Position numbers and translations under genes: made by a program. From contig BSYQ01000004.1 in the NCBI GenBank assembly GCA_030272585.1, positions 6,510,001 through 6,574,000 of the forward strand: 64,000 bases of DNA, in the 5' to 3' direction. The notes below the pieces were generated by a model that worked only from the letters and a program-made list of their open reading frames with translations, had not been told where the DNA came from and made no database searches. This document shows positions 23,959 to 35,825 of this stretch, piece by piece; position 1 is the first letter of the stretch; each line of letters begins with the position of its first letter. The DNA is from Bryopsis sp. KO-2023 (taxonomy: Eukaryota > Chlorophyta > Ulvophyceae > Bryopsidales > Bryopsidaceae).

Positions 23959-26900
23959 ATGGCCTCTTTGTTCCAGTCTCGCGTGTTCTCAAACAATTTT
24001 GGGGATCGAGCAGAATCTTCGGCGGGCGCGGATCCGCGCTCTTTGCATGAGGATGATGGGGAAAATACCGATCAAGCCTGCGAGTCTGCGGTTTATGGCA
24101 GCTGTAATGAAAAGCTGGAGAATCGATCGAAACGGCGACAATGCCGAAAAAGCTCTCGCAGTAGCAAGCGGCAGAAAACGCCCACACGAACGCTGATCCA
24201 GCACCTCCAGGTGGGCACCTCCTCTGTTGCAAGAATCCCCCGGACTTCTGGAAATCGTCGGTCCATGAAATGTTTACCTTGGTCGTGCAGCTGGATCTAG
24301 GACGCAGTGGCAGATTTTTCCTCCACAGACCCCAGATGTTCAACCCATTATGGCTTTTTTTTGGCAAAAAGTGAGCTTTCTCCAGCATATCCTCAATGAC
24401 CAAAACCCACAGACCAACGCCCACACCAATTTTACTGCATGTTTAAAATCCCAATGTCAATTTTTGTGTTGGTTGTTTCAATGAATAATTCTGAGCACCC
24501 CTTTTATCGGTAGCAAGTCTTTTGACATCTAGTGGCGGTGAAAGAAGTTGTTTTCCAATTCAGAACTTGGTCGATGGCATCGTTGAGACTGGAAAAGCGG
24601 AGGTGGCACTGGCTGATGAATTGGATGGTCTACGTGGGGCAGTGTTTGCCCTGCAAAACTCCTTGCCTTCATCGGCTGAGATGACCTTGCTGGAAAATTC
24701 AAACCCTTTGCATGAAAAAGATGTGGCGGACATGTGGCAAATTTGCTGCAAATGTTGGGTAAGACATCCTCTGAAACCACAGCAAAATCGTTTTTCTTGC
24801 TTTTCAATTTTTTTTTCCTAATACTGAATCATGGATCAGCCTGCAAAAAACAAAAAACACCATGTGTTTTTTTTTGGGGGCAAAAGATCCTAACATTGAT
24901 ATGTACTAAAAACATTCGATTAAACTCGGAGAATTCAGATGGCCGAGGTATGGCTTTGAATGAAACGTTTCGCTGGAGGAAAACCTGGATCGACACCAAA
25001 ACATGGTTTTGGATTTTTTTTCAGGAGAAAAGCGCAGATACATTGAGGGAATCTGAACAGGAAGGGGAAATGAGTTCACTCGAACAAATCGCAAAGTGAG
25101 GGCAATCCCTGGCTATGAATGTGTGGTTTACATCAATAAAATTTCCCTTTCACTGTAATGCGGGTGAAGTGGAAAGATAACTGTCAAAAAAATATAAATT
25201 TGAGAAGGAAATATCAGCCACCAGTTGTCAGGGCATTTTTTTTCTCTCCTCTGCGGTGCAACAGTAGTAGAAGCTTCAGAAAAAGATCACCACTATTAAT
25301 ATTAGATGCTGTCGATAAAAGTTTCCATTCGTTTTTTTTTTTCAGTGATTTATTTAGTCTGATCGATCAAGTGCCAAGAGATGAAAAAGCTGCTGCTCAG
25401 CGATGTGCTTTTTTTCTGAAGGTAAAAAATTCATAATGATTATGTAACCGTTTTTAAAACACACCCCAAAAATAGACCCGAAAGCGAAAGTTTTAAGCAC
25501 TAGGTTTAAGGATGATGATGATCAAATCATCAATCTTTTGTTTGTTTTATTTACATTCATAATTGAAATTTCTTGAATTCGTGGAACACACTGATATCGA
25601 TTCATTTTTGTTATGATTTTTTTTTTTCAACTCATCCAATAGATGGGAAGGTTTCACGCAGAGCTGAATGATTTCGAGAATTCTGAAACTTGCCTGAGTA
25701 AAGCTAGAAGGAATGCGGTTGGGCTGGAGGAAATAGTCAGCGAATGGTCGATGCCAGAAAAGCAGCAAACTGAATATTTAACCTTGCTTTTCGAAATATT
25801 TGAAGAGTCCACGTCGGCTGCTTGGAAAAGCGAAAGAAAGGTAGGGCTCATTTCTTGCTGAAAACTTTTGACATCGGTGAGGTCCAGATTGCAATGAGGG
25901 GGGAAGCAGCTCGAGTATGATTGTGAGGCCATTGTTTTCTTTTCAATATTACAGAATTTTTCTTGAAAGCAACAGGAAGAATTTTGGGAGGGGCTACTGT
26001 TCAACCAAGGCATTTTCCAAAAAATTCCTACGACAGAATTTTCAGAAGTAGAAAAGTGAAATGCAAGATTCCATTAGTCATCATTGCGGTCGAAATCATG
26101 GGAAATTTTCCATCCATTTTTCGTCTAACTAATTGATTTTCTTAAATTTTTTGTTTAATTTTCCTGAAAACATTGGCAGGCATTGGCTTGCAACACTCTT
26201 TCGCGATTGAAGGGCTGGGCTGGAGATGCACGAGTGAAAACCTCGACTGCAGGATGGATGTCTTTGAAATTGGCAAAACTTTTGTTGAAACAAGGGCACC
26301 ATTGCCTTCCATCCGAATGCATCGCTTTCTTAACTGATGCCTACGAATTTCTGAAAAAAATTCAAACCAAGGATTCGAAGGCAATAGATATTGAGGATGT
26401 GAAAGAAACTGAAACACAGGTGAGTGGAGGTTTTCTTCTTTTTTTTTTTTTTCGATTTGTTTTTTCTTTTTCTTGTTTTTTCCTTTTTTCTTTTCATTGT
26501 TTTCTCATTCGGAAAATCAAGGTAAGTTTTTATTATCTCAGATTGGGCTGGCGTTTCCTCTACAATATTTTGTATCAAGTTCATAAACTTCCAAGTTTGT
26601 GTGTTTTTTAATGCAAATACAATAATGAAAACTTTTTTTTACTGAGAAAAAGCGTATTTACAGGTATTACTAAAACTGGCTGAGACTCATTTGAAAGAAG
26701 GGGAGGGGGGTTGCGCATTGAGATGTGTGAAGGCAATACGCAAGGAAAGGCTTCTTCCCAAAACTGAACTCCACTCAAAATTGCTGTTGGTCCAGTCACT
26801 ATTTACATTGCAAAAAATTGACGAGGGAAAAACAGTCATGCTGGAAGTATTCGATCACAAAGACACAACAGGAAGGTCAGTGCAGGTTGATTTAGGTAAA

Positions 26901-29900
26901 AAATAACAATTTTTCAAATGTATATATATATATATATATGTATGTATATATCCTTTCTTCTTTTTCTGTTTCGTTTTTTTTGCAGCTTTTTCTCATTCCT
27001 ACAACAAAAGATAAATGTGAAAAGTCACAGTCCCCTGCAAGCTGTTTCACTTGCCAACAATTGACACTCAAAACGCACCAATATTTCACACCAAACCAAA
27101 GCATTATTTCTCTGTGGAGCTGTTTTTCCTAAATTTATTTATGCATTGATTTTCCTTTTACTTTTTATCAAAGACGATTTTTTTTTTGTACCAATCGAAA
27201 GACTCGAGCGTTCAAAATTAAAAGGAAAAAACAGAAGATAAGGAAACCAAGAAAGCAAAGCAAAGAAAAGCATGCTGTTTTTTGTTATTTGATAGGGATT
27301 TCATGAATTGCCTTCGATTGCTGGTGGAAGTGTGTGGCGATGAAAAAATTGTGAAAGAAGCAGCTCTGTATGCTATAAAAAAAAGCCAGGGAAAAGAAGC
27401 TCAAATTATTACCGATATAGTGACAATGCTTTTCGACCCATCTCCTGACACGAAGGTGACAATTTCCTAACGGAAAAATAATAATAATGGAAAAAATGAC
27501 GAAATCTATGCCTAAATCATGCATTATCGTTTTCTGTGGCTTTTTTAAAATGCTGAATAAAGGCGTGAAAAATGTTGCTCCTGTTTCCTAACGCTATGGT
27601 TGACTCTGTATTTTTTTAATCCGTATATTTTTTTTTTTCAATGTTTTCTAGGGATCGCTGAAAGCTGAAAAATGCGAATTGCTTGAACGGGTGGCCTTGG
27701 AAATCGTGGGGGATGAATTCGTTTTGTCTTGTATTATGCAGGTGAGAAATTTTAATCTGCAATTCAAACACATAATAAGCTCAATTTTTTTTTTTTTGAA
27801 AATCAGGGTAAACAAAACTAAGAAATGATTTGTTTTGAAAGAACACATGCGTAGAAAAAAAGAAGAAAAAACCTACCAAAATTTCCCTAAAATTTCAGGA
27901 AATGAACTGCCTGCATTGTTGTTGATATTTTGTGTCTATAACTTTTTTTCAAAACAGATTGAAGTTTCAGCATGGCGAAAATCCATTTTTGAGTTGCTGT
28001 GGCATCGGGGCTCCAGCAAGTTTTTTTCGAAAACTTTTTCTGAGGCACGCTCAGTTTTGAGCGCCGCCTTGATGTATTCCCCCTCCGAAACCAAATCCAA
28101 AACAGCCAGGTTGCTTTCCCTCAGCAACACATACATGGGGGATTTCGAAAAGGCTGAGGATTACGCGCACATGGCCGAAATCGGGGATCCAAAATCTGTT
28201 CTGACAGCCATGGTTCGCCTGAAAATGCTTCTGGCAAAATCTGAAGAGGATGCGGCTTCAATAGAAATTGATGGCTTGCCTGGTTGCCAGGATTTCCACT
28301 ATACATACCTAGAGGTGATTAAAAAAAAAAAAAAAAACTTTCAAGTGAAGGAGAGTTGAACCCACTGACTGCATGTCAGACTGCTAATCATCAGTAGATT
28401 GAAAACCAATGCAAACAATGGTAAGGTGGCTTTTTGTTCTATTGAAAAACTAGACGGCTTATGAAGAAGTTGTTGCCCATCAATATCCAAAACTGGCAAA
28501 GCAAGCCGTTTTGCTCCTGAGGTCGATCTGCGAAAAAGATGCTTCCCAGTCTGACTTGGCAGCCCCTGCATCTGTCACGTTTCAAAAAACGATTTCTGCG
28601 ATGCTGGCGAGCAATGGGATTAATAACAGCCAGAAAAAAATTGGAAAAAATTTCAAAGGCAACAAGGCTTTGACCAAGGAAATTGCGACCGAGATTCGAT
28701 TGGTGTTGAAAAGACTTCATGCGGTTGGAAAAGATGCGTTCTTTGGGAAAGACTCGGTAATTCTTGTTTCAATGTCAACCAATGCTTTGTTTTCCATCAA
28801 AAAAACATGCTTTTTTTTTGCATTATGCACGTTGATCCAACGAAAAATATCGATTTTCTTAGATGTAATTTCTTTTATCAATCAATGTCCAACAATACAA
28901 AAAAGAAGTTGTGTTCAATTTAAAATCATGTTCCTTTATTTTCTTTATTCTTTATTTTTTTTTTCCTGTGCTTTTTTGTCTATCATTGAATTTTTTCTCA
29001 GCACCCAATTGAATATATATTTTTTCTTACCTAATTACTGTGGAAAAATCAGAGATGCTCACATTACTCTTATTTATTCTCTAATTTTTACTGTTATTTA
29101 TTTTTCCCACTCTGGAAAAAACTACCTACTATTTTGTTGGCATGTATACTTTTTCTTCTGCAGGTCGTTTTTCAGAAAAGGGTGTGTTGGTTTGGGGATA
29201 TTTGCACAAGACTGGGGCATTTTGCATTGTTTGAAAAAGATTGGGAAAATGCTCTTGTCTTGACACAAGGTGCTATCAGATTTTACTCATTGCTGGAGCC
29301 GAAAACCAGCAAAGGATATTTGCAAAAGAAAAAGGTCAGTTTTCGCTGGGTTCTTTTTCCAAGACCTAACATGAAGCATTGAAAAACGAAAAAAAATTAT
29401 CCATTGAACATTTCTGTTGTGCTTTGAAGCGGTGTGGAGTAGGAGATCAAATCTAATTTTGCATTTTCGGTATCTAATTTTGCATTTCCGGTTTTATTGA
29501 TTTGTGTGCAGGTTTGCTTTGAAGCGACCATTTGCTGCTTGTTGAAAATACATAATGCCAACCCGACGAAAGAAGCTTTGCTGGCAATGGCAAAGAAAAT
29601 GATATCTCAACTCAGACAGGTAGGGCTCAGGCTTTTTCTGTTCTTCTTAATCTTTTTCTTTCATGAAAACAAAACTGGTCAGAATTATCACCATGATTTT
29701 ATTGCTCTTGATATTAAAGAAAAAAAGTGAGAAGTTTTGCAATTGTTTTTACGCTATGTTTAGAAGAACAATGAATAAATATTTGACTTCAAATAATGCA
29801 GATGGATGATTTTGGGGAGCTTGATAGCAAAAGCATACCAATTTTGGAACTGGTCAGTCCAATCGACGCTTTTTCCTCCTCATTTAATTTTTTTTTTTAA

Positions 29901-31615
29901 ATGCTTCAGAGAGGAAATCAAAAATTTGTATGAATATTTTTTCAACATAACAAAAAAAAAAAGAAAATTACTTCTTTTTTCCCATCAGAAAGGGCGTTAT
30001 TTTCAGTGGAAATATTGAAATACAGATCAAACTCTTTTTTTATTGTTGGAATCAAAAGCAAGAAGTGGTGAGCTGCAGTAAAAACATCAAAACGACAGTT
30101 TTGTTTCTGGGTGGTCAGGAATTTGAGCTGCTTTGTCGAATGCAAGATTCGAAGGGAGCCGAACAAATCGCAAAAACTATTCTCAAAATCTCAGAAAAGG
30201 GAAAAAGCCCCATCAGTTTCGCTCGGATGGCGCAAAGCTGCACCCACTTACAAGTTCAAAACGAATCGATACAAAGAATATGCTGCAAAATTTCAAAGAA
30301 AGGATCTGTTGATTACTCCAGCAAGGTAATGTTGGTTAAATCAACCCATCCTATTTTGTAAAAACTCTAGGAACGATAGGATGGCAGTATACAAAAATAG
30401 AGCTCTGCAAATGTTTATCGGATTAATTTGATGCGTTTTTTGGTCACATGTTTGGCACGAGGTGCAACAAAATCCTATGGTTCATTTTTATCTCTGTATG
30501 ATTCATATTTTTCTCCACAGGTTGCAATGAGCAGTGTTTTATCAGCAAAAGATGACCAATCAAAAATTGATGCCATGAAAAGAGTGATTCAAAACGCTAA
30601 TACTTGCAGCTCTACTATGGATTTGAGCCCACTGGCTGCGATGGCAGACATAAGAGCCAGAGTCCTGACAAAAAGAGGTTTGATGGCTTTAGCCAATGAG
30701 TACTTTTCTGTTGCCGAGCGAATTACATCCCTCGATACTACAGCTAGCTGTGAAATTCTGCACAAGTTGAGCCAGCAAGGGCAAGATGGACAAAGTGGTA
30801 AGACGATGAGTCAAATTTCGACCAGAGCAGGTCAACCTGGTGCAAGCACTGGGAAAGGGGAGGTAGAAAAAGTGGAGGAGGGTGGGTTTTCTTGTGATAA
30901 GAGTGGAAGCAATCGAGTCAGATTGGTGGAGCCTGGAAACACTATGCAGGAGGAAGGGCTGGTAACAATGAGTCAAGTTGAAACAGGAAACCTGAAAAGA
31001 CAGGGGTTGGTTAATGAAATCGACCTGGATTTATCCAGGCTCCATACACCCAATGCTCGAAGTGGGGTGGAAAGCAGAGACGAGTCAGAAAATATTGACG
31101 CCAGTTTGGAAGGAAAGAACAGGGTTTGTAGTGTTGGAAGTAAATGCAAAAGAGAATCAAGTGCTACTGATGGTGATGTTGTGGAGTCGAGGGGAAACTC
31201 TTCTGCTAGAAAGGAGGGGTCTGAGGGAAGTGGGGAGAGCTTGAGCGAGAATAGGGTGACCTACGGCTGCACGTCTAATCAAGAAGTGGAAGGAAAGTGT
31301 GAGAAAGAGCTTGAACCAAGACAATGCGGAGGGTCTGACACGACTGGAACGCTGGAAAAAAGTATGGAAAAGAACTTGGATGTGGTCGAAATATTGAAAA
31401 ACAGGCCGCTCACAGCCGCTGATGGGATGATTAGTGCTTTGCTGGGAAGTTGCAGGAGGAAAATGGAGTTGGAAGAAGACATTGTTCTGCATGATACGAG
31501 CAGCCTGGCTGTTTCGGCCCAGAAAGAATTCTCCCAGAAAAATGTTTTGCACAGATTTGATTCCATAAGAAGTCAGGATCTTGATGAGCTCAGCATCAGT
31601 TCCATGGGTGATTAG
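23959..31615 (+). CDS. TPR-like protein resembling ZIP4/SPO22/TEX11 meiotic proteins
   Basis: Sixteen exons: 23959-24210, 24564-24758, 25025-25095, 25346-25421, 25643-25840, 26180-26419, 26664-26875, 27296-27455, 27652-27741, 27958-28314, 28454-28756, 29164-29334, 29512-29619, 29802-29852, 30119-30325, 30521-31615. All phases agree, giving about 1,261 residues. The middle has helical TPR-like repeats: SAWRKSIFELLWHRGSSKF, ARLLSLSNTYMGDFEKAEDY, VCWFGDICTRLGHFALFEKD with DWENALVLTQGAIRFYSLL. These match the order of conserved blocks I know from SPO22/ZIP4 proteins, which organise crossover formation on meiotic chromosomes. The N-terminal exon has a basic stretch (RSKRRQCRKSSRSSKRQK), a possible nuclear signal. 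The last exon adds about 260 hydrophilic, Ser/Glu/Gly-rich residues, likely disordered. Assignment rests on pattern, not alignment. A generic TPR protein is the alternative. The first exon is the least certain. Confidence 0.6.
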
Positions 31616-32122
31616 TTAACATAGAAAGTGGAGTACAGAAACGATGAGGAAATACTTAGGGACCACAAAGAGGCTTTGTCTCTGTTCACTCATACATTTC
31701 AGAATTATCAAAATTATGATCAGTTGCTTTGTGTGTTTGGCCCCAGTGGTATGCATGTGTTGAAACATCTAAGCGATGTTTAGTTTCATCACTTTCGGCA
31801 CAGTTGTTTCACTGGCCTCCTGCCGTGCCGACCCCGTTAGTTTCAAGACCTGAACGAGTTTTATCGCAGTCGACACTTTTTTATCAGCATCCCAACGCCG
31901 CCAAGGCTAAAAGAAGTTAAGAACAACGCTCCAAAAGGCACAGGCTCGCGAAAAAACTAGAACGAAAAAGAAAACTTTATAATGGGGGCCTCTTACGTCA
32001 GACGGGATCGTGCGTTCGGTGGCCATGCTTGAGGGCGACGTGGTTGTTCTCCATCAAGGCGGGGCCGCCTGGAACCTGGTGGATAGCATTGGCAGTGTCG
32101 GCTTCACAACTCAAACCGTAGA

Positions 32123-32231
32123 AAAAAGCAAACGAAACGAAAAAACAAATGAAACGAAACGAAAAAACAAACGAAACGAAACGAAAAAACAAGTGAAACG
32201 AATAAACAAACGAAACGAAACGAAACGAATC
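32123..32231. repeat. (AAACGAAACGAAAAAAC)n microsatellite
   Basis: Roughly 110 bases of GAAAC/GAAAAAAC units, like 23051-23161. Confidence 0.85.
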
Positions 32232-32345
32232 GAGTTCGCGTATTATCCCGGGGTGGGTTCGAACCACCACACCACAAGGGTGCCCCTCCGAAGGGGCGGG
32301 ACGTTTGGAAGGACCCCGCTTTTCCTATCCCCAATCACTGCTCAT
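32225..32345 (-). repeat. tRNA-like (SINE-type) module
   Basis: On the minus strand GGTGGTTCGAACCCACC is a strong B box with a symmetric T-arm-like stem. Upstream CCCCTTCGGAGGGGC is a small hairpin. No complete tRNA cloverleaf is evident, so a tRNA-derived repeat is more likely than a functional tRNA. Confidence 0.4.
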
Positions 32346-33034
32346 TTGCCCGAAAACGTTTTGACGGTTGACCGGTTTTACGGTGATAACAACCTCTCGC
32401 CTTTTTCCTAGTGGGCTCACGATGACCGCCGGAGCGGGAGTGCAAGGTACTCGGGGGGTCGGTCCTTATAACTTGCCGGGTTCGAACTCCCGTTGACTCT
32501 TTATACCCAGAAAGAGGAGCGAGCTACGTAACGCAAGAACCTGGCGAGATCGATTCAAGCGCTCGTATCGGAAAGATGATTGACCATGATTAGCGACAAC
32601 GGGTGGCTTGATTGGACAGATATTACGTTTTTCCTCTTGACGTTTTTGGTTTCGTGTGGGACCATGCAGGATGACGCGATTTCTTTGCGAATGTGGATCA
32701 TTCGATCATTCGATCATCCGATTTGATCTTGATCCCCAGAATCCAGAATTGAATTCCAACCCAGAATCGAATCGCTGCGCGGCGACGAAAGTCTTGTCTT
32801 ACATTCGTTGCCAATTCGAATAATATACATATTTTTGTTAACCAAAAAACACAATCCCTAAAAAAACACCACCTCTGCAACCAGACTTAAAGTCTCGTTT
32901 CCTACAATCAGAAAATAGGTATCTCTCTTCCCACTCTTGCTTCCTAATCATATCACTCAATTTCATTCTAAAAGTTCAGTTTCCATCCATGAAGCCTGCC
33001 TTTGTGTCAATCTTTTTATCCCAAGTTTTTTTCT

Positions 33035-33511
33035 TTAACTCCTTTCCCTTTCTGAGCTCCTGCAATACCCCTCCATGTGGATTCTCCACCCCCAACCCCA
33101 AAAGGTCATTCGCTTTACCATCCAACTATCGCCGTCTCTCTTGGCCATCCTGTGAATCACAGGCTGTGATGCGTTGCTGGAGTCGCTGGGAAACCCGGAT
33201 CCTAGCCTTGCTGCTATTGCTTGAGCAGCTGCGAAAGCCGCACTGAATTCAGGTGTCTTAGTGACCACAGGGGGGTCCATCACAGCCCTGTACAAATCCA
33301 AACAAACCTTGCGAATGCCACAATTCACCCGAGGGCTCCATTCAACATTTTCAACACTGGTTACGCTTCTTTTTAATGGTGGAATCCTCAATTCGCTCCT
33401 GAAACGTAACACTACGATCACAAGGATTATGTGCACATTACATTGAATTCTGTTGTTTGTTGCTGACCTGCGCTGAGGCAAGAGTGGCTGAAGTGCGCTA
33501 ACGATGGGCAC
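33035..33511 (-). CDS. unassigned ORF, possibly exon of a secreted-protein relative
   Basis: An open minus-strand frame of up to 158 codons. The middle reads like real protein (KVCLDLYRAVMDPPV, TPEFSAAFAAAQAIAARLGS), Ala-rich like the secreted gene at 17.4 kb. Ends of the ORF look like intron translation. A 3' splice site (CGTTTCAG) precedes the plausible part near 33400. It lies downstream on the same strand as the small gene at 33.65-34.03 kb. No family is recognised. Confidence 0.25.
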   Translation of the reverse strand: MPIVSALQPLLPQRRSATNNRIQCNVHIILVIVVLRFRSELRIPPLKRSVTSVENVEWSPRVNCGIRKVCLDLYRAVMDPPVVTKTPEFSAAFAAAQAIAARLGSGFPSDSSNASQPVIHRMAKRDGDSWMVKRMTFWGWGWRIHMEGYCRSSERERS

Positions 33512-33649
33512 CTTCCGTTACGGGTGTCAGTGGTGGAGGAACCGGCCTGGACGAGAGCACCTTCGGAGCAACCACAATCGGAGCCGTCGATAAATCCCCC
33601 CAGTGACGCCCGACTTCACAAACTGGCTGCGATTAAACAAAACAAAAAA

Positions 33650-34027
33650 CTAGGCCGCATTCAAATCCGACAGTAGTTTATTTCGGACCTCTAAAAAAAA
33701 TCTATCTAAAGCCGCCTCGTCCTTGCCATGCTGCACAGCCCGATCCAGATCGTGCCTATAAAAAAAATAAAAATATTAAAATACCTCGCATCTACGACTC
33801 CGTCTTGGCCCGGTTCGCTGCTTGTTGTTCGTCGCCTTATAGATTTTATTTTCTTAGTCAAAAAGTTCCTATATGAAAAAAATTATAATAATAATAATGT
33901 TAATGAAAGGCACGAAAACGAACGTCACAACGAATTTTAAAAGAAGCGCTTTTCTAACTTACCGATAATTCGTCCCCTTCTCTTCTCTCTTGATCAAGAC
34001 TGTCTCCACAATAGAGAAGATAGACAT
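33650..34027 (-). CDS. small 84-residue protein, three exons
   Basis: Minus-strand exons 34027-33963, 33868-33785 and 33755-33650 join in phase to give 84 residues and a TAG stop. The product starts MSIFSIVETVLIKREEKG, has a very basic middle (FLTKKIKSIRRRTTS) and ends in an acidic/leucine helix (RFFLEVRNKLLSDLNAA). Splice sites are good (CG|GTAAGT; TTTCATATAG; TTTTATAG). No domain is recognised. The 34.07-34.25 kb flank upstream matches exon 2 and adjoining introns of the secreted-protein gene, so this gene may have captured that 5' region. Length and charge are compatible with a regulatory or nucleic-acid-binding peptide, but that is a guess. Confidence 0.5.
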
Positions 34028-34069
34028 GGTTTGTGTGTACTTGCGTTTTCTTTTCCTAGAAAGAATGGA

Positions 34070-34250
34070 AAAACAAAAAGAATGCTTAGCACACGTTCTC
34101 CCTCGAAATAACGTACGAAACGAAACGATCAAACTCACTCCCGACGAGTAGGAAGACCTCGCGATTACAACGACAAACACCAAGATCTCAACCAAACCAA
34201 CCCCTCCTCTGATCCCAAACGAATATGTGAAAAGCACAAGCGTTCACCTA
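34070..34250 (-). pseudogene. fragment of secreted-protein gene (exon 2 region)
   Basis: On the minus strand TTGGTTGAGATCTTGGTGTTT, then TCCTACTCGTCGGGA|GTGAG and ATTTCGAGGGAGAACGT match 17560-17700 closely, covering exon 2 and its flanking introns. No matching signal-peptide exon was found upstream, so it is a partial copy. Confidence 0.65.
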
Positions 34251-34851
34251 CTGTTTAGCCTCCTCTAACGACCTTGCTGTCGCCAAAAGAAGCCCCTGGA
34301 CAGCCCCTTGAAGTCCTTTAATCCTCCAACCCCAAGGGTCCTATCAACCACGTGGAGGAACCTAGCAAGCTAGGTGGACACCCTGTCCTGTCACATCACC
34401 CATCAGGGGGATGTGACCTCGACCACCCACTACCAGAGGTGGGCGCCCGGCTGTTGGACAGGACCGGACAGGACCGGCAACCACTTTTTGGACCGGAAAT
34501 GACCTTTATTGGACAGGTGTCGGACCTGTCCAGACCGGTCCGACACCTGTCCAATAAAGGTCATTTCCGGTCCATTAAAGGTACACCTTTATTGGACCGG
34601 GTCGGACCTGTCCAGACCGGCTTCCCCCTTTTCCCCTATTCAATTACGTCCTGTCCAGACCGGCCTGACCTGTCTGGACAGGTGTTTTTCTGTCTAATAA
34701 AGGCCATTAAGCCGCTAATTGGTTGCCTGGACAGGTTCGACCGGTCGGCCTGTTTTGGACAGGTGTACGCCTGTTTTAGACAGGCGCCAAGTCGGTCTGG
34801 ACAGGTGGGACGCCTGTCCAGACCGACTTGGCGCCTGTCTAGAACAGGTCG

Positions 34852-34895
34852 CACAGTTACGTGCTTAATTGTGCACAATTAAGCACATAACTGTG
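34852..34895. repeat. 44-base palindrome
   Basis: CACAGTTACGTGCTTAATTG followed by its reverse complement with one mismatch, no spacer. It sits on the left shoulder of the larger cassette. Confidence 0.8.
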
Positions 34896-34949
34896 AATGA
34901 ATCTTGTGAGAAGTTATTGAATTAATTAAAGAACTTATTATATATATTC

Positions 34950-35311
34950 TTCATGCATGAATGACGTGAGCTGAGCTCACCAGCCACCGACTGGAGGGAG
35001 TCGGTGGACTCTAAGCGGGGTTCGAACTCGGGTTGGCTAAGCCCGAGCCGAAGACACTAAACCAATAGCGGACCCCACCATAGGGACGCTCAAATGGGGG
35101 ACGTGACCTTTAAGTACCCATTTTTTTTAACTACTAAAAGTAGGTACTTAAAGGTCACGTCCCCCATTTGAGCGTCCCTATGGTGGGGTCCGCTATTGGT
35201 TTAGTGTCTTCGGCTCGGGCTTAGCCAACCCGAGTTCGAACCCCGCTTAGAGTCCACCGACTCCCTCCAGTCGGTGGCTGGTGAGCTCAGCTCACGTCAT
35301 TCATGCACGAA
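34950..35311. repeat. inverted pair of tRNA-like modules (about 169-bp arms)
   Basis: The two arms are reverse complements with a 24-base spacer containing T8. Each arm holds a tRNA-like unit: on the plus strand of the right arm, TGGTTTAGTGTCTTCGG (A-box-like) and CGAGTTCGAACCCCGC (B box). Transcription of either arm could start at the internal pol III promoter, and read-through would make a long hairpin RNA. Confidence 0.8.
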
Positions 35312-35589
35312 AAATAAATATAACAACTTCTTTAATTAATTCAGTCACTGCCCAGTGGATTCATACTCGATTAGCGACCTGTTCTAGACAGGCGCCAGGT
35401 CGGTCTGGACAGGCAGCCCACCTGTCCAGACCGACCTGGAGCCTGTCTAGAACAGGGAAACAACCTGTCAAGATCAAGGTCGTTCCTGTTTTAGACAGGT
35501 CACATCGCCTGTCTAATAAAGGCGCGTGACCTGTCTAAAACAGGAAAATCTGTCGAAAAATCGATCCAGATTTCCTCAAATTTTCGAGG

Positions 35590-35760
35590 TTGACTGGACC
35601 GGACCGGACAGGACAGGACCGGTCTGGACCTGTCCGGTTCTTAAAGGACCGGCTTTTTTCCGTTCGACCGGACAGGACCGGACAGGTCCGCCGGTCCATA
35701 GACCGCTGGGACAGGACCGGACCGGTTTTTGACTGCCGGTCCGGTCAAGCCCAAGTCTGC
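35590..35760. repeat. GGACCGGACAGG repeat block
   Basis: About 170 bases made almost wholly of GGACCGG, GGACAGG and their complements, related in wording to the neighbouring palindromic cassette. No gene. Confidence 0.75.
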
Positions 35761-35825
35761 CCACTACACCACGCCACCCACATGGCTAGTGGCGGCGGCA
35801 CCAGAGATAAGACTTGGGCCGATTT

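Larger units (their letters stand above)
31616..33034. other. intergenic, repeat-bearing
   Basis: No supported gene. It contains an AAACGAAACG-type microsatellite at 32123-32231 and tRNA-promoter-like words near 32262 (GGTTCGAACCACC) and 32478 (GGGTTCGAACTCCC). ORFs here are short and low-complexity. Confidence 0.5.
34440..35600. repeat. large palindromic cassette built on CTGTCCAGACCG words
   Basis: Outer parts consist of many head-to-head copies of CTGTCC(A/G)GACCGG and CCTGTCTAGAACAGG. The inner 34950-35118 and 35143-35311 are near-perfect inverted arms. Matching sequence continues outward on both sides (TTAATTAATT, then CCTGTTCTAGACAGGCGCC), so the whole block is roughly symmetric about 35130. 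It may be a foldback or MITE-like element with SINE cargo. ORFs in it are meaningless. Confidence 0.7.

Noticed and set aside
31745-33250. Additional gene between the ZIP4-like gene and the small minus-strand gene
   Set aside because: Only short, low-complexity or tRNA-like sequences were found.
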